64,000 nt of DNA from Polytrichum commune (GCA_950295325.1 OX485803.1:67719554-67783553), one strand, 5' to 3'. Positions 11,415 through 23,682 are shown, numbered from the stretch's first letter. Numbers and translations: made by a program. Notes: generated from the letters alone by a model not told the origin.

Positions 11415-11705
11415 TCACTTGGAGCTTTTTTCGAATGCACGTAGATAGGATGCTGGCCACACAGTCACCCCGCGTTTAACATTATGAAGGGTGAGCTGGG
11501 GAGGCATGTCGTCCTCGACCGTGACAAATAGCGGGCATGTATCGTCAAATACACGCCCGACGTTTACTTTGACCATGCCCTCAGCAATATTCAACCCGTG
11601 GAATGGCTCCCCGGGGAACCCAGATACCGTGCAGCATTCGGCAACTTTGGAATCAGGGTCATCGGGGTGGTACAGATCTACCAGCTGCCCTTTCGTCCAT
11701 GTCCC
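11415..11705 (-). CDS. Last exon, DUF8039-like domain, copy 2
   Basis: The exon has 291 nt, with acceptor gcag|GGGAC and a TGA stop at 11415-11417. The product includes GQLVDLYHPDDPDSKVAECC, PGEPFHGLNIAEGMVKVNVG and VKRGVTVWPASYLRAF. Substitutions relative to copy 1 are mostly conservative (Ile/Val, Asp/Glu, Lys/Arg), as expected if the protein was under selection after duplication. Confidence 0.65.
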   Translation of the reverse strand, partial: GTWTKGQLVDLYHPDDPDSKVAECCTVSGFPGEPFHGLNIAEGMVKVNVGRVFDDTCPLFVTVEDDMPPQLTLHNVKRGVTVWPASYLRAFEKSSK

Positions 11706-14700
11706 CTGCGTGCATAAGCAACCCAAACATAGTCAATGTTGGATTCAACTTGGATTGCTATGTGGACATCATCCAATAGGCGGAGGAATGTAGTTGTAAT
11801 TCTTACATAAAGAGCTTTCTTTGGGGGGAGATTTGCCATGTTTGAGGCTACCTTTGCTGTTGGCTTGCATGCGCGGCCAGAAGACCTGACGGCGCCCCTT
11901 CCTCTCCCTCCTGCAATATTCTGCGTTCAAAAATAAATGTGTCATCTCGAGTAGTTGCCAATGAAGAGTGCACACCAGTATCATGAACACCACATGTGCA
12001 ACCCTCCCAGAATGTGTTGCACCAATTCAACAGTCTGGAAATTGGGTCGGCCCTGACCTTCATGAACATGCTTGCCCCCACTCCAGCTACGGACATCCGC
12101 GGGACTCTCACCTGCAAGTGTTTTCAGTGCTCAGCCGTATTACTAGTGTTCTATGTACCGCTCAATGGTTTTATGGACTATGGGGATGGGTTGGTCACGG
12201 TGACAATTTGTGGACGACCCATGCTGCCCATCTCGACATACCTTTTTTGATGGAGCTGTGGTCATGCCCAATGCGGCTTCCCTGGCAGCTTGTTTTTCTG
12301 CGTTCAATGCTGCCTCCTTTGCTATAGCTTTCCCTTGGGCATTTGAGGTTGCTCTTTTTCTTGGTTTTTGTGTTGGCTTCAGCTTCGCGTGTGTTCGTGC
12401 AAAACCACCATCTGAACCGGGTGACGCAGAGCCGTGCCTCATTTCCTCCAGCGTAGTTGCATCCTCGTCGTCCTCAGTGGATGAAGATGGCACATTGATG
12501 GGCACCATCGCTTGCACATGAATGATGCCACGCGGGGGGCTCCGTGGCCTAACTATCTCTTTGCTTCGGGTTTGAGAGTGGTGCCGGGAGTTCGACCGAG
12601 TGCGCTCTGATACTTGTGGTCCAGCCTCGCAGCTCCCATTTCCCTTCTGCGATCCAGGTTTTTTTGTGCATGGGCTGAGTGAGGCACCTGGAACTTCCTT
12701 GCCTGTCTTCCCATTTGGTGTACTGGATGCGAGAGTCTTCTCTCCATCTTGCTTTGATTTCTGTTGGGTTGCATCTTGAGTTTGTTTCCAGTTGATTATC
12801 AATGCGTATGTCAGAGCTTTAACATTTGAGTTCAACACAGACATTTCTTGCAACAGAGCAGCAAAATCCACCCCCAACGACCCCTTGTCGAGCTTATTCT
12901 CTTCAAGTGCTTCTAGGCGTGTCGCCACGCTTCCAGACAAGTTCTGCACATAGTGGTTCCAGATTCAGAGACAAATACCTCCCTATGCACCTGTCCACAC
13001 ATGAATCTACCATGCATTCACATACATAAACATGCTGTTCCAGCAGTGCACAACAACAATTACAATCCAACGCATGTTTTGTCCCCGTTTCTCTAAGGGG
13101 AATTGAATGCCCCAAACAATCTGTCCACATGGGAAGGTATGGATTGATTCCACATAACAACATGTTGCATAGGCTACTGACCCAACTTCAATTGTTCTGA
13201 CATATTCCGCCATATGCATATCTATGGACTTCCATATAGCCATATCTACATATCTGTAGATGACTTCCATATGGCTTTGATAGTACTTCCATATCTGTTC
13301 TGGACATTCTATGATTCAGCCCACCCAGGTGCATGTGCATGCTTGCATCAGTGAATAATAAATACTCTTAACTGGTGTCCCTTGTTTTGATGTAGGACAG
13401 TGCAATTGTTCCCTTCAGTACATATCACCCAACCAACCAGAACTCGACTCAAAATCACAGCGCTTCACAAAGGAAATAAACCCACTATGAGCATCATAAG
13501 AGTATACTCACTTATGCAAGAAACCCCCCTGCCGACACACGTACATAACCCGACACAAAATCACACCACTTCACGTGGCAACTAAACTGCCTGTATGCAT
13601 TGGAATAAGATACTAACCTTTGCAATAAGCCAACCCGCTGACACAGGTGCATAACAAGGCCAATACTAACAAAACTCACACCACATCAGGTGCCAACTAG
13701 ACTGCCTACATGCATCATAAAAAATATCAACCTACGCAATAACCCAACCCGCCGATACATGTGCATAACCAGGCCACAACTCCCAATACTCACACCAAAT
13801 CAGGCGCCAACTAAACTCACTGCATAAATCAGTTTAGGATACTAACCTATCCAATCAACCAGACCATTCACACGGGCTGCACAACCTGGCCACAACTCAC
13901 ACCAAAACAGGTGGCAACTAAACTAACTGTACGCAACAGAATTGGACACTAACCTTTGCAATAAGTCAGTCCGCTCACACGAGTGCATACCCAGGGCAGA
14001 GCTCAGAAAACTCACACGAAACCAGGTGGGAACTAAACGACTTGTCTGCATGAGAAAAGGACCCTAACCTATGCAATAAACTAGCCCGCCAACAAATATG
14101 CAAATTAAAGTGACTAGCAAATTCTCTGAATTGGTGTCATTTAGTCTGATTGAGGACATTGCAATTGTTTCCTTGAGTATATATCACCCAACCAACAAAC
14201 CAATACACAGTGTTGCCAATACACATGTTTTCTATATTGTTCTTGTCGATCCTGGCCTTGGTTTGTCACTTTATGTGGCTGTTCATTCTGCAATGTTTGA
14301 CATGCAGGTAGAAGACATACATTTTTGTAATTTGTTGCGTGAAAGCATTTGGAGCAAACTAGGATGACATAACAAAGAGTGGGTGTAAAGAACATGCCGA
14401 TTTGTCCTCGACCATTGATGCATTGTGTGTGCCGATCTCTGCCAATGTGGGGTCTCGCATCAAGTTTTTCCTCTGCAATTGCAATAATTGAACAACATGT
14501 TATAATATTTCTGCCAAATCACAAACCAGACACATGCAAAAAAAAAGTATGTTCATGAGATATGCAACATTGTTGAGGCATTGCAATACCAAGGAAGCTG
14601 TTGTACCAGCCTTCCCATATCTTCCGTGGTGGGAGAGTGTTTTAACGCACCCCCTTGCAATTGTCATCTCCTGGATTCACCCACCTCCCCTCAGTGCAAT

Positions 14701-17700
14701 GTGTCACATTGGGTGTGGAACACCATCCTAACCCTCATGACATTTGTTGTTGTTCCTGCAAATAATGGAATTGCATAATCAAAACTGCAGCCCAAAATAA
14801 AATCAAATGTGCCTACCTTTGAGACCTTCTCAAATTCAGGTGACTGCCAATATGTCTTCAAACTCTCCCATACACGGGGCTCTTCTCTAGGGGGGCACTC
14901 GCGGTCTGGGTTCGTCATGTACAATTTGTGTAAGCGTGACCTTTCAGCTTTCATGCATTTGGAGACAGCCTTCTTAAACCCGTAATCTGATATGGGGTGG
15001 CCGGTGAACTCAAATTCAGATTTGACTTCTTCACGCAAACTGGCATAGTCAGAGGGATCTTGTGCCATAACCTTGATGATGGATACATCAAGATATATTG
15101 TGCAGAGGGCCTTCAGCACCTCTAAAAACCTGGATCCATGTCTACCAGTTTCATATGGTTCCCCTAGACTATTGCACTCAATCACATGAGGCTTGAGCCC
15201 CCTGGCCTTTCTGTCCACCTCCTCGGCCTCGTACACATGTTGTGCATCTCGTCGTTGCTTTCTAGCGGATGAATTGCTCTTTGCAGCCTCGAATGTGTGC
15301 GAGCTCTCTTCTGGACGTGCGGAATCATGTATTGTAGCCTTCTCCTGGTTGAGAGACTCGCTCCTGGGAGCATTTTGGGGAGAAGTGGCTGCAAAGGGGG
15401 TTGGGACCTGCATACTAGCGGCAGCCACCAACATTTGTCCTGGAGCAGCCATGGGGTATGACCCCACCATATTGGGCGCTGCAACCTGCAAGGGAGCAAT
15501 GCCACCGCCACTGGGTTGGGAATTGTTATACCCAGGAATCGGTCTTTCGTAACCACAATGTTCGCCTTCGTCGTAGAAACCCCTCCGTTGCAATGGCTGC
15601 ACTTGATATCCATCGCGATCCATGTACACATTTTCTCTCATATTGTCAAAATCCATAGGGTGCCATCTTCGTGGAGGTCCGGGCCTCCCAGCAGGTGGCC
15701 TTGTGGGGTGCGATGGGTAGCCACCTGATGGAATGCGCGCAGAAGACTGCCCACCTCTCCACCCCCCACCACGATGAGTTGGATACCCAATGCTATCTTG
15801 CTCCCAATGTGCCGTATTCCAAGCCCCTTCTTGCCAATTTTGCGAGCGGGCACCTACAACATACCCACCTTCGTCATAATCTTGACTCTCATCTTGGCTC
15901 CAAGGCACATGTGGTTGACTCGCTGGATATGGTTGTCCCCGGGTTTGTTGACGCACATTGGGGATATATGATTGATCCCCAATATTTGCATATGCTGGGT
16001 CCCCAATCGTCGCATCTGGTATGGACTCCCTGTAAGCAATTTGCCCCGTCGCTTGCCATTGTGGACGCGAAGGTGGTCCCTGCGAGAGGTGCGGGTCTGG
16101 AGTCCATGTTTCCATACCATCTCCTTGTGCCTCATGGGGCTGAGGCACTCTCTCAGCCCGTGCATGCTCTCGGTGCACAATTTGAGCACCTGCCCCTGTC
16201 CCGGTCTCGTGTGCATGATATACTTCCCCCCGTGAGCGTTTCTCCGGCGGTCCCTGCGAAAATGTTAAGGGCCACCAATATGCAAATCACATCGGAAGAG
16301 GACACAACTCAACCCATAATCACACCAATCCATCGGGCAAATAAACTAACTGTCTGCATCAAACGAAGACACTAACTTGTGCAACATGTTAACAATATAC
16401 GTACACAATTATGCTCATTCCCGTACACAATTATGCTCCAAGCCCACCCAATTCAGAATTCAAGTAAACTAATAAGCTGCCTAAGAAGACTACACTAACA
16501 CATGCCACCACCCAACCTGCCCATACACATACACAGTTATGCTCTTGCCTCACCAATTCAGAATTCAAGAAAACTAACTAGCTGCCTAAGAAGACTACAG
16601 TAACATATGCCACCACCCAACCTGCCCGTACACATAAACAGTTATGCTCTTACCTCATCAATTCAGACTTCAAGTAAACGAACTGGCTGCCTAAAAAGAC
16701 TGCACTAACACACCCAAGGACCCCACCTGACCATACACATACACAATGTTGCTCTAAGCCCACCCAATTCAGACTTCAAGTAAACTAACTGGCTGCCTAA
16801 GAAGACTACACTAACATACCCAAGGACCCCACCTGACCATACACATCCACAATGTTGCTCTAACCCCACCCAATTCAGACTTCAAGTAAACTAACTGGCT
16901 GCCTAAGAAGACTACACTAACATACCCAAGGACCCCACGTGACCATACACATACACAATGTTGCTCTAAGCCCACCCAATTCAGACTTCAAGTAAACTAA
17001 CTGGCTGCCTAAGAAGACTACACTAACATACCCAAGGACCCCACCTGTCGCGCACCTCTCCATGAGGAGTGCCCGAAACACCATGGGCACAAGGGGGACC
17101 CCGGAGTGACACCCGGGACTTGTGGCGCCGTTGGTGAGAGGGCCCAAGTGATCGTAGTGTGGGTGAGGGCCCCGGGCGTTGGGAACGCCTCCCACCCACG
17201 AAGACTAGGAGGCACAAGGGTAAGGCCATGAGTTATGCGTAGCTCATGGCGTGGTGATTGTAGAAAGCTCAAAAACACCTCAATCGGAGGTGTGAGCTAG
17301 GAGTTATGGCCATTTGAGTGGGGCGCTGTCCCGGGACAGCGCCCTGGTACAGCAGTGCCTGGGAGTGATTCCCGGGACTGCAAAGGTTCAAACAGGCATA
17401 ACTTCCTCAATACTTGCCCGAATGGGGCAAGTGAGGAGTCCATCGGCATCTACGTGAAGCGTAGATGAAGATGGAGTGGTTGGTTGTTATGATCAGACAT
17501 CATACAAGGAAGTTATGATGGTCTGAAGCTGCTGGGGGGTTCTAGGCCCAGCAGCTAAAGGAAAATGTCCACTTGGCCCCAACTCTTGGTAGAGAGACAA
17601 GAGGTTGGTTGACGGTGGGGTAGGGGCCCCGCGTGAAGTCCTAGAGGCTTATATGGGTGAGGTGGTGTGGCCTCACCCACCCGAGGCCGAACGGCAAGGC

Positions 17701-20700
17701 CTCCATGGGCTTTGGCCTATTGTGAGGCCATAGTTGCCTAGTATGGTTCGGGTTGTTGTAGTGTTGCTCCGGCAACGCGATGATCAACATAGGATTGGAC
17801 TTCCATGGATGGAAGTCCACATTGGGGAAATGGGTTACCGATTAAGGGGTGAGTCCCGAAAGCAAAGTAGGAGGGTTGGTTCCCTCCTATGAACTATTGG
17901 TCCGGGGTAAGAGGAGCTATCCATTAGCATGGCGGAATGCGAAGGGTTAGCGCTCGTAACCTTTGCTAGAAACGAAAATTGGCAAGATTATTGAGGGACC
18001 TAGCAAGGGTTGCGACACCACCTGACCATACACATACACAATGTTGCTCTAAGCCCACCCAATTCAGACTTCAAGTAAACTAACTGGCTGCCTAAGAAGA
18101 CTACACTAACATACCCAAGGACCCCACCTGACCATACACATCCACAATGTTGCTCTAAGCCCACCCAATTCAGACTTGAAGTGAACTACCTGTGTGCCCA
18201 AAAAGACCCCACCTGACCATACACAAACACAATGTTGCTCTTACCTCACCAATTCAGAATTCAAGTGAACTAACTGGCTGCCTAAGAAGACTACACTAAC
18301 ACACCCAAGGACCCCACCTGACCATACACATACACAATGTTGCTCTAAGCCCACCCAATTCAGAATTCAAGTAGATTAACTGGCTGCCTAAGAAGACTAC
18401 ACTAGCATATGCCACCACCCAACCTGCCCATACACATACACAGTTATGCTCTGTTCTCACCAATTCAGACTTCAAGTAAACTAATTGCCCGTCTAAAAAT
18501 ACTACACTAACATACCCAAGGACCCCACCTGACCATACACATCTACAATGTTGCTCTAAGCCCACCCAATTCAGACTTCAAGTAAACTAACTGCCCGCCT
18601 AAAAAGACCCCAACTGACCATACACATACAAAATGTTGCTCCAAGCCCACCCAATTCAGAATTAAAGTAAACTAACTGGCTGCCTACGAAGACTACACAA
18701 CCATATGCCACCACCCAACCTGCCCATACACATACACAGTTTTGCTCTGTCCTCACCAATTCAGACTTCAAGTAACCTAACTGGCTGCCTAAGAAGACTA
18801 CACTAACATACCCAAGGACCCCACCTGACTATACACATCCACAATGTTGCTCTAAGCCCACCCAATTCATAATTCAAGTAGACTAACTGGTTGCCTAAGA
18901 AGACTACACTAGCATATGCCACCACCCAACCTGCCCATACACATAGGTTATGATGCTCTAAACCTCATCAATTCAGAATTCAAGTAAACTAACTGGCTGC
19001 CTAAGAGGACTACACAAGCATATGCCACCACCCAACCTGCCCATACACATACACAGTTATGCTTTGTTCTCACCAATTCAAACTTCAAGTAAACTAACTA
19101 CCCGCCTAAAAAGACTACACTAACATACCCAAGGACCCCAACTGACCATACACATACACAATGTTGCTCTAAGCCCACCCAATTAAGAATTCAAGTTAAC
19201 TAACTGGCTGCCTAAGACAACTACACAAGCATATGCCACCACCCAACCTGGCCATACACATACACAGTTATGCTCTGTTCTCACCAATTCAAACTTCAAG
19301 TAAACTAACTGCCCGCCTAAAAAGACTACACTAACATACCCAAGGACCCCAACTGACCATACACATACACAATGTTGCTCTAAGCCCACCCAATTAAGAA
19401 TTCAAGTTAACTAACTGGCTGCCTAAGACGACTACACAAGCATATGCCACCACCCAACCTGCCCATACACATACACAATTATGCTCTTACCCCACCCAAT
19501 TCAGACTTCAAGTAAACTAACTGCCTGCCCAGAAAGACTACACTAACATACCCAAGGACCCCACCTGACCATACACATACACAGTTATGCTCTTACCTCA
19601 CCCAATTAAGACTTGAAGTCTACTAACTGCCCGCCTAAAAAGACCCCACCTGACCATACACAGACACAATGTTGCTCTAAGCCCACCCAATTGTGACGTC
19701 AAGTGAACTAACTGGCTGCCTAAGAAGACTGCACTAACATACCCAATGACCCCACCTGACCATACACATACACAATTATGCTTTTACCTCACCTATTCAT
19801 AGTTCAAGTGAACTAACTGGCTGCCTGAGCAGATTGCACTAACATACCCAAGGACCCCACCTGACCATACACATACACAATTATGCTCTTACATCACCCA
19901 ATTCAGACTTGAAGTCTACTAACTGCCCGCCTAAAAAGACCCCACCTGACCATACACAAACACAATGTTGCTCTAAGCCCACCCAATTCTGACTTCAAGT
20001 GAACTAACTAGCTGCCTAAGAAGACTGCACTAACATATGTCACCACCCAACCTGCCCATACACATACACAATTATGCTCTTACCTCACCCAATTCAGACT
20101 TGAAGTCTACTCACTGCCCGCCTAAAAAGACCCCACCTGACCATACACAAACACAATGTTGCTCTTACCTCACCAATTCAGAATTAAAGTGAAATGACTG
20201 GCTGCCTAAAAAGACTGCACTAACATATGTCACCACCCAACCTGCCCATACACATACACAGTTATGCTCTTACCTCACCAATTCAGACTTCAAATGAACT
20301 AACTGCCTGCCTAAAAAGACTGCACTAACACATGTCACCACCCAACCTGCCCATACACATACACAGTTATGCTCTTACCTCACCAATTTAGACTTCAAAT
20401 GAACTAACTGCCTGCCTGAGAAGATTGCACTAACATACCCAAGGACCCCACCTGACCATACACATACACAATTATGCTCTTACCACACCCAATTCAGACT
20501 TGAAGTCTACTAACTGCCCGCCTAAAAAGACCCCACCTGACCATACACAAACACAATGTTGCTCTTACCTCACCAATTCAGAATTAAAGTAAACTGACTG
20601 GCTGCCTAAAAAGACTGCACTAACATACCCAAGGACCCCACCTGACCATACACATATACAATTATGCTCTTACCTCACCCAATTCAGACTTGAAGTCTAC

Positions 20701-22405
20701 TAAGTGCCCGCCTAAAAAAACCCCACCTGGCCATACACAAACACAATGTTGCTCTTACCTCACCAATTCAGAATTCAAGTGAACTAACTGGCTGCCTAAA
20801 AAGACTGCACTAACATACCCAAGGACCCCAACTGACCATACACATACACAATGTTGCTCTAAGCCCACCCAATTCAGAGTTCAAGTGAACTAACTGCGTG
20901 CCTAAAAAGACCCCACCTGACCATACACATCCACAATGTTGCTCTAAGCCCACCCAATTCAGACTTCAAGTGAACTAATTGCCTGCCTAAGAAGACTACA
21001 CTAGCATATGCCACCACCCAACCTGCCCATACACATACACAGTTATGCTCTTACCTCACCAATATAGAATTCAAGTGAACTAACTGCCTGCCTAAAAAGA
21101 CCCCACCTGACCATACACAAACACAATGTTGCTCTAAGCCCACCCAATTCAGACTTCAAGTGAACTAATTGCCTGCCTAAGAAGACTACAATAGCATATG
21201 CCACCACCCAACCTGCCCATACACATACACAGTTATGTTCTTACCTCACCAATACAGAATTCAAGTGAACTAACTGCCTGCCTAAAAAGACCCCACCTGA
21301 CCATACACAAACACAATGTTGCTCTAAGCCCACCCAATTCTGACTTCAAGTGAACTAACTGGCTGCCTAAGAAGACTGCACAAGCATATGTCACCACCCA
21401 ACCTGCCCATACACATACACAGTTATGCTCTTACCTCACCAATTCAGACTTCAAATGAACTAACTGCCTGCCCAAAAATACCCCACCTGACCATACACAA
21501 ACACAATGTTGCTCTTACCTCACCAATTCTGACTTCAAGTGAACTAACTGGCTGCCCAAAAAGATTGCAGTAACATACCCAAGGACCCCACCTGACCATA
21601 CACATACACAATTATGCTCTTACCTCACCCAATTCAGACTTGAAGTCTACTAACTGCCTGCCTAAAAAAACCCCACGTGACCATACACAAACACAAAAAC
21701 CCTGCCCAAAATGCACTCCAAATCATAGCGCAATTATGCAACCCTAAAACCATACTATGGAAGAGCGCAACAAATTGCCACAATGCATACTCACTGGCCC
21801 ATCCACCAACACCCTAATCCTGAACGTAACCAACAATGTCCAGAGAAGCATAACCAGCAAACCCACCCACTTTATCCACATTGCTGCTTCCAGACAACGG
21901 CAAACATGTTCACATGATAAAACCCAATGCTCACACCAACCAGATGCTCAAGAACATTGAGGCAACCATGTGGAGCACCACCTCAAACAAAAGTATGCAT
22001 GCAAGGTTGACCACCTGAACACCATCATCACCAACATGCGTGAATGCCAATATCAACCACAATGACATGTGGCCCATTTCCAGGTATTTCAAAGAGATGC
22101 ACATGCAGGATGGTACCTTTGTTGGCGATGTTACATTTGGGCGTTTGCGAGTATCCGTGGTTGTGTCCCCGGCAGGAATTGTGGCGGAGTTTCCAACCCC
22201 ACCATGCAATTGGTCATCCCCTGCACCGTATTGCGAGGATGCACATGCGCTTTTTTGTGTGTTGTCCACCACATTGTCCGTGGCATCTGCCATGTTTGTA
22301 TTTCCTGGTCGAGCAAGTCTCAAACTTCGTCGCAGGGGTGAATGGGAAGTGCGCAGGGATTTAGTATTCGGCTTCTTCTTTGTCAGGCCAACCGGCACAC
22401 CAAAT
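11415..22405 (-). CDS. Transposase_24-like CACTA accessory protein, copy 2 (seven exons)
   Basis: Exons in transcription order are 22405-22117, 16253-14817, 14670-14590, 14472-14398, 12943-12242, 12111-11852 and 11705-11415. Their lengths equal those of copy 1 exactly (289, 1437, 81, 75, 702, 260, 291), and none has an internal stop in the used frame. One donor differs: the 75-nt exon ends TCG|GCATGT, a GC-AG type site, where copy 1 has GTATGT. The intron after the first exon is 5863 nt and holds array D and a solo LTR. Domain order and the unresolved last junction are as in copy 1. Transcription across so long a repeat would be needed for this copy to function. Confidence 0.6.
11852..12111 (-). 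CDS. 260-nt exon of accessory gene, copy 2
   Basis: Same acceptor (cttgcag), donor (AAAG|GTAGCC), start (VRVPRMSVAGVGAS) and length as copy 1. The ADPISRLLNW block and the SCTC/GCTC cysteines are kept. It has the same phase problem at the downstream junction. Confidence 0.55.
12242..12943 (-). CDS. 702-nt exon: coiled coil and Ser/Pro-rich linker, copy 2
   Basis: Acceptor gcag|AAC and donor AAAG|GTATGT, 234 codons. It starts with a coiled-coil-like segment (TRLEALEENKLDKGS). The strongly conserved RSPPRGIIHVQA and INVPSSSTEDDEDAT blocks sit in the middle. The tail has more Ala than in copy 1. Confidence 0.65.
12944..13385. other. Intron of copy 2 without recognised features
   Basis: Intron sequence between the 702-nt exon and array C. 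It contains small repeats of ATATGGACTTCCATATAGCC type near 13222-13292, forming short palindromic ATATGG/CCATAT motifs. No gene is seen. Confidence 0.4.
13386..14100. repeat. Tandem array C in a copy 2 intron
   Basis: About six units of roughly 110 bp with ordered blocks CAATAACCCAACCCGCCGA, CATGTGCATAACC, CTCACACCAAATCAGG, CAACTAAACTG and GGATACTAACCTATGC. The blocks match arrays A and E in the same order. The corresponding intron of copy 1 (5757-6313) has no such array, so this one was gained in copy 2 or lost from copy 1. Confidence 0.8.
14398..14670 (-). CDS. Two short exons (81 and 75 nt) of accessory gene, copy 2
   Basis: Exon 14670-14590 (EMTIARGCVKTLSHHGRYGK, nearly identical to copy 1) and exon 14472-14398 (RKNLMRDPTLAEIGTHNASM). 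Acceptors are canonical. The donor of the second is GCATGT rather than GTATGT; GC-AG introns are a known minor class and this one keeps the rest of the donor consensus. Confidence 0.6.
14817..16253 (-). CDS. Main exon (479 codons) with Transposase_24-like core, copy 2
   Basis: Acceptor tcgcag|GGACC and donor AAAG|GTAGGC give 1437 nt in phase 0, exactly as in copy 1. The Pro/Gly/Tyr-rich first part has diverged more (for example around 15350-15500). The core (RRDAQHVYEAEEVDRKARGL, GSRFLEVLKALCTIYLDVS, KAERSRLHKLYMTNPDREC, WESLKTYWQSPEFEKVSK) is almost unchanged. This contrast points to selection on the core. Overlapping plus-strand ORFs are shadows. Confidence 0.75.
16290..21700. repeat. Satellite-like array D in intron of copy 2
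   Basis: About 4.4 kb of tandem repeats, plus an inserted 972-bp solo LTR. The full unit is 105-106 bp: CCATACACATACACAATGTT, then GCTCTAAGCCCACCCAATTC, AGACTTCAAGTAAACTAACT, GGCTGCCTAAGAAGACTACA and CTAACATACCCAAGGACCCC. A second form replaces the last part with CATATGCCACCACCCAACCT. A short form of about 80 bp lacks the CTACACTAACATACC segment. In the right half long and short units alternate, giving a higher-order period near 188 bp. Periodic minus-strand ORFs here are repeat artefacts. Confidence 0.9.
17046..18017. mobile_element. Solo LTR of an LTR retrotransposon, in array D
   Basis: A 972-bp segment unlike the repeats around it. It starts TGTCGCGCACC and ends GGGTTGCGACA, giving matching TGTCGC/GCGACA ends. 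It is flanked by CCACC on both sides (17041-17045 and 18018-18022), a 5-bp target duplication. Removing it with one CCACC restores a normal repeat unit. No internal coding part, primer site or second LTR is present, so it is a solo LTR fossil left by LTR-LTR recombination. Superfamily cannot be told from the LTR alone. The perfect duplication suggests a fairly recent insertion, later than array growth at this point. Confidence 0.85.
21701..22116. other. Intron of copy 2 beside array D
   Basis: Single-copy intron between the donor at 22116 and the end of array D. No further repeat or gene is recognised. Confidence 0.4.
22117..22405 (-). CDS. 289-nt basic exon of accessory gene, copy 2
   Basis: Acceptor ttgcag|ATTT and donor ACAAAG|GTACCA, 289 nt. 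The product begins FGVPVGLTKKKP, continues with LRRSLRLARPG and then MADATDNVVDNTQKSACASS, matching the copy 1 exon. The donor is phase 0 and joins the phase-0 main exon 5.9 kb away. Confidence 0.6.
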
Positions 22406-23682
22406 CTGCAATTCCACCAGTCATGTGCATATCAGAACATTGAGGATGAACTACCAATTTGTGTAAACCCTAAATCCTCTACAAAGTGGCGTGTGTTGTC
22501 GACCATAATGTGCCCATGGACAATGTTTGAACAGGCATAGCCACCTCCAAACCTGTGCAAACTTTTCTGGCAAACTGAAACCCCAATCTGTCCCCCCACT
22601 CTGCCCATGTGCAATGGCCGGCCATACCGCGTTCCAGGCATACCACAAACCCTAAACTTGGCACAACGAGTGTTTGAACGCACTCCAACTCCAACCAATT
22701 GAAACACAGCCAACCCCACGACAGCCAGCCCCACGACACATACACAGTCGACCAATATGTAATGGTTGCAAATTGTTATTTCAGCCAGTGTAGAGACCAA
22801 GGAGGAAAGCACATGTGTAGTAGGAGTAAGGTGGTCTTAAGCAGAGAGCAATATTCAACAGGGACTAGGGTGGTAAATGTGTCTGGTATTGTGCAACATT
22901 TGGGATATCGAGAGCAAAACACTGTGATCCAATCACCAAGATCCAAGGATGGACACATAATAATTGGGTATAAACCTGCACCCAAAATTTAAATATGACC
23001 CATATTGTGCCGTGTGGAAATGTGGAAGCCAATTTTGATGTTTTCTACGAGTTCCCTTGGGATGCCACCTACATCAACCCAACCTTTTTGCAACCTTTCG
23101 CCTTGCGCGGACGGTCAATAGTTTGGCACAAAGGACGGTAAGGTATTGCATACTGTTGGTATTACCTGAAAGTTCAAAACCTTTGTTGTCATAAAGGGTT
23201 CTATGGAAGGCAATGCACGTCTGCAGCTACCTTTGCAAGTATGAAGTTTAGTACCAAATGAACACAACATATGCATTATGTATGGTGCCTTACAAGGCAG
23301 GGGCCAGGAGGCGGTTCTTGGATGAACAATGACATGCTCCATCCGCAGGACGTGGACAATAAGATGGAGGAAAAAAACCACTTTCCAAGGTTTGTATTGC
23401 AATACGAAGGAAAAAAAAACAGGCGGAGGCTCCAACGTCCAAGCCGCATCCCCCTTCAGAAGGGTTGGGGACAGGTGCGATGCTACACTTAACATTGGAA
23501 CCACCTAAAGCTCAAGCAATAGTATGAAACCATCATTTGTGATATCAAAATATCACAACCATTCGCTAGCCGCTGAATGTGCACTACTCCGTGTAGGCAA
23601 TCAAGGCAGTTCATGGCCGGAGTGCACTAAAATAACAATATGTGCGCCGAGCCACTGAAAGATGGAATCCTCATGGGATGCA
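22406..23682. other. 5' flank of accessory gene, copy 2
   Basis: Homologous to 10308-11100. It probably contains the promoter and first exon of copy 2, which I could not define because the open frames are not conserved between copies. Confidence 0.4.

Larger units (their letters stand above)
11100..23650 (-). mobile_element. CACTA accessory-gene block, copy 2
   Basis: The second tandem copy of the 3950-11100 block, about 12.5 kb long. The extra length comes mostly from array D (5.4 kb, including a 972-bp solo LTR) in the first recognised intron and from array C in a later one. Gene orientation and exon order match copy 1. The block boundaries carry no visible terminal repeats. Confidence 0.7.

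Noticed and set aside
18296-19389. Several minus-strand ORFs with repeated Cys/Val-rich text
   Set aside because: They are products of the ~106-bp satellite units and repeat with the same period.
16290-21700. CRISPR-like repeat array
   Set aside because: Units are about 106 bp, contiguous, with no unique spacers, in plant nuclear DNA.
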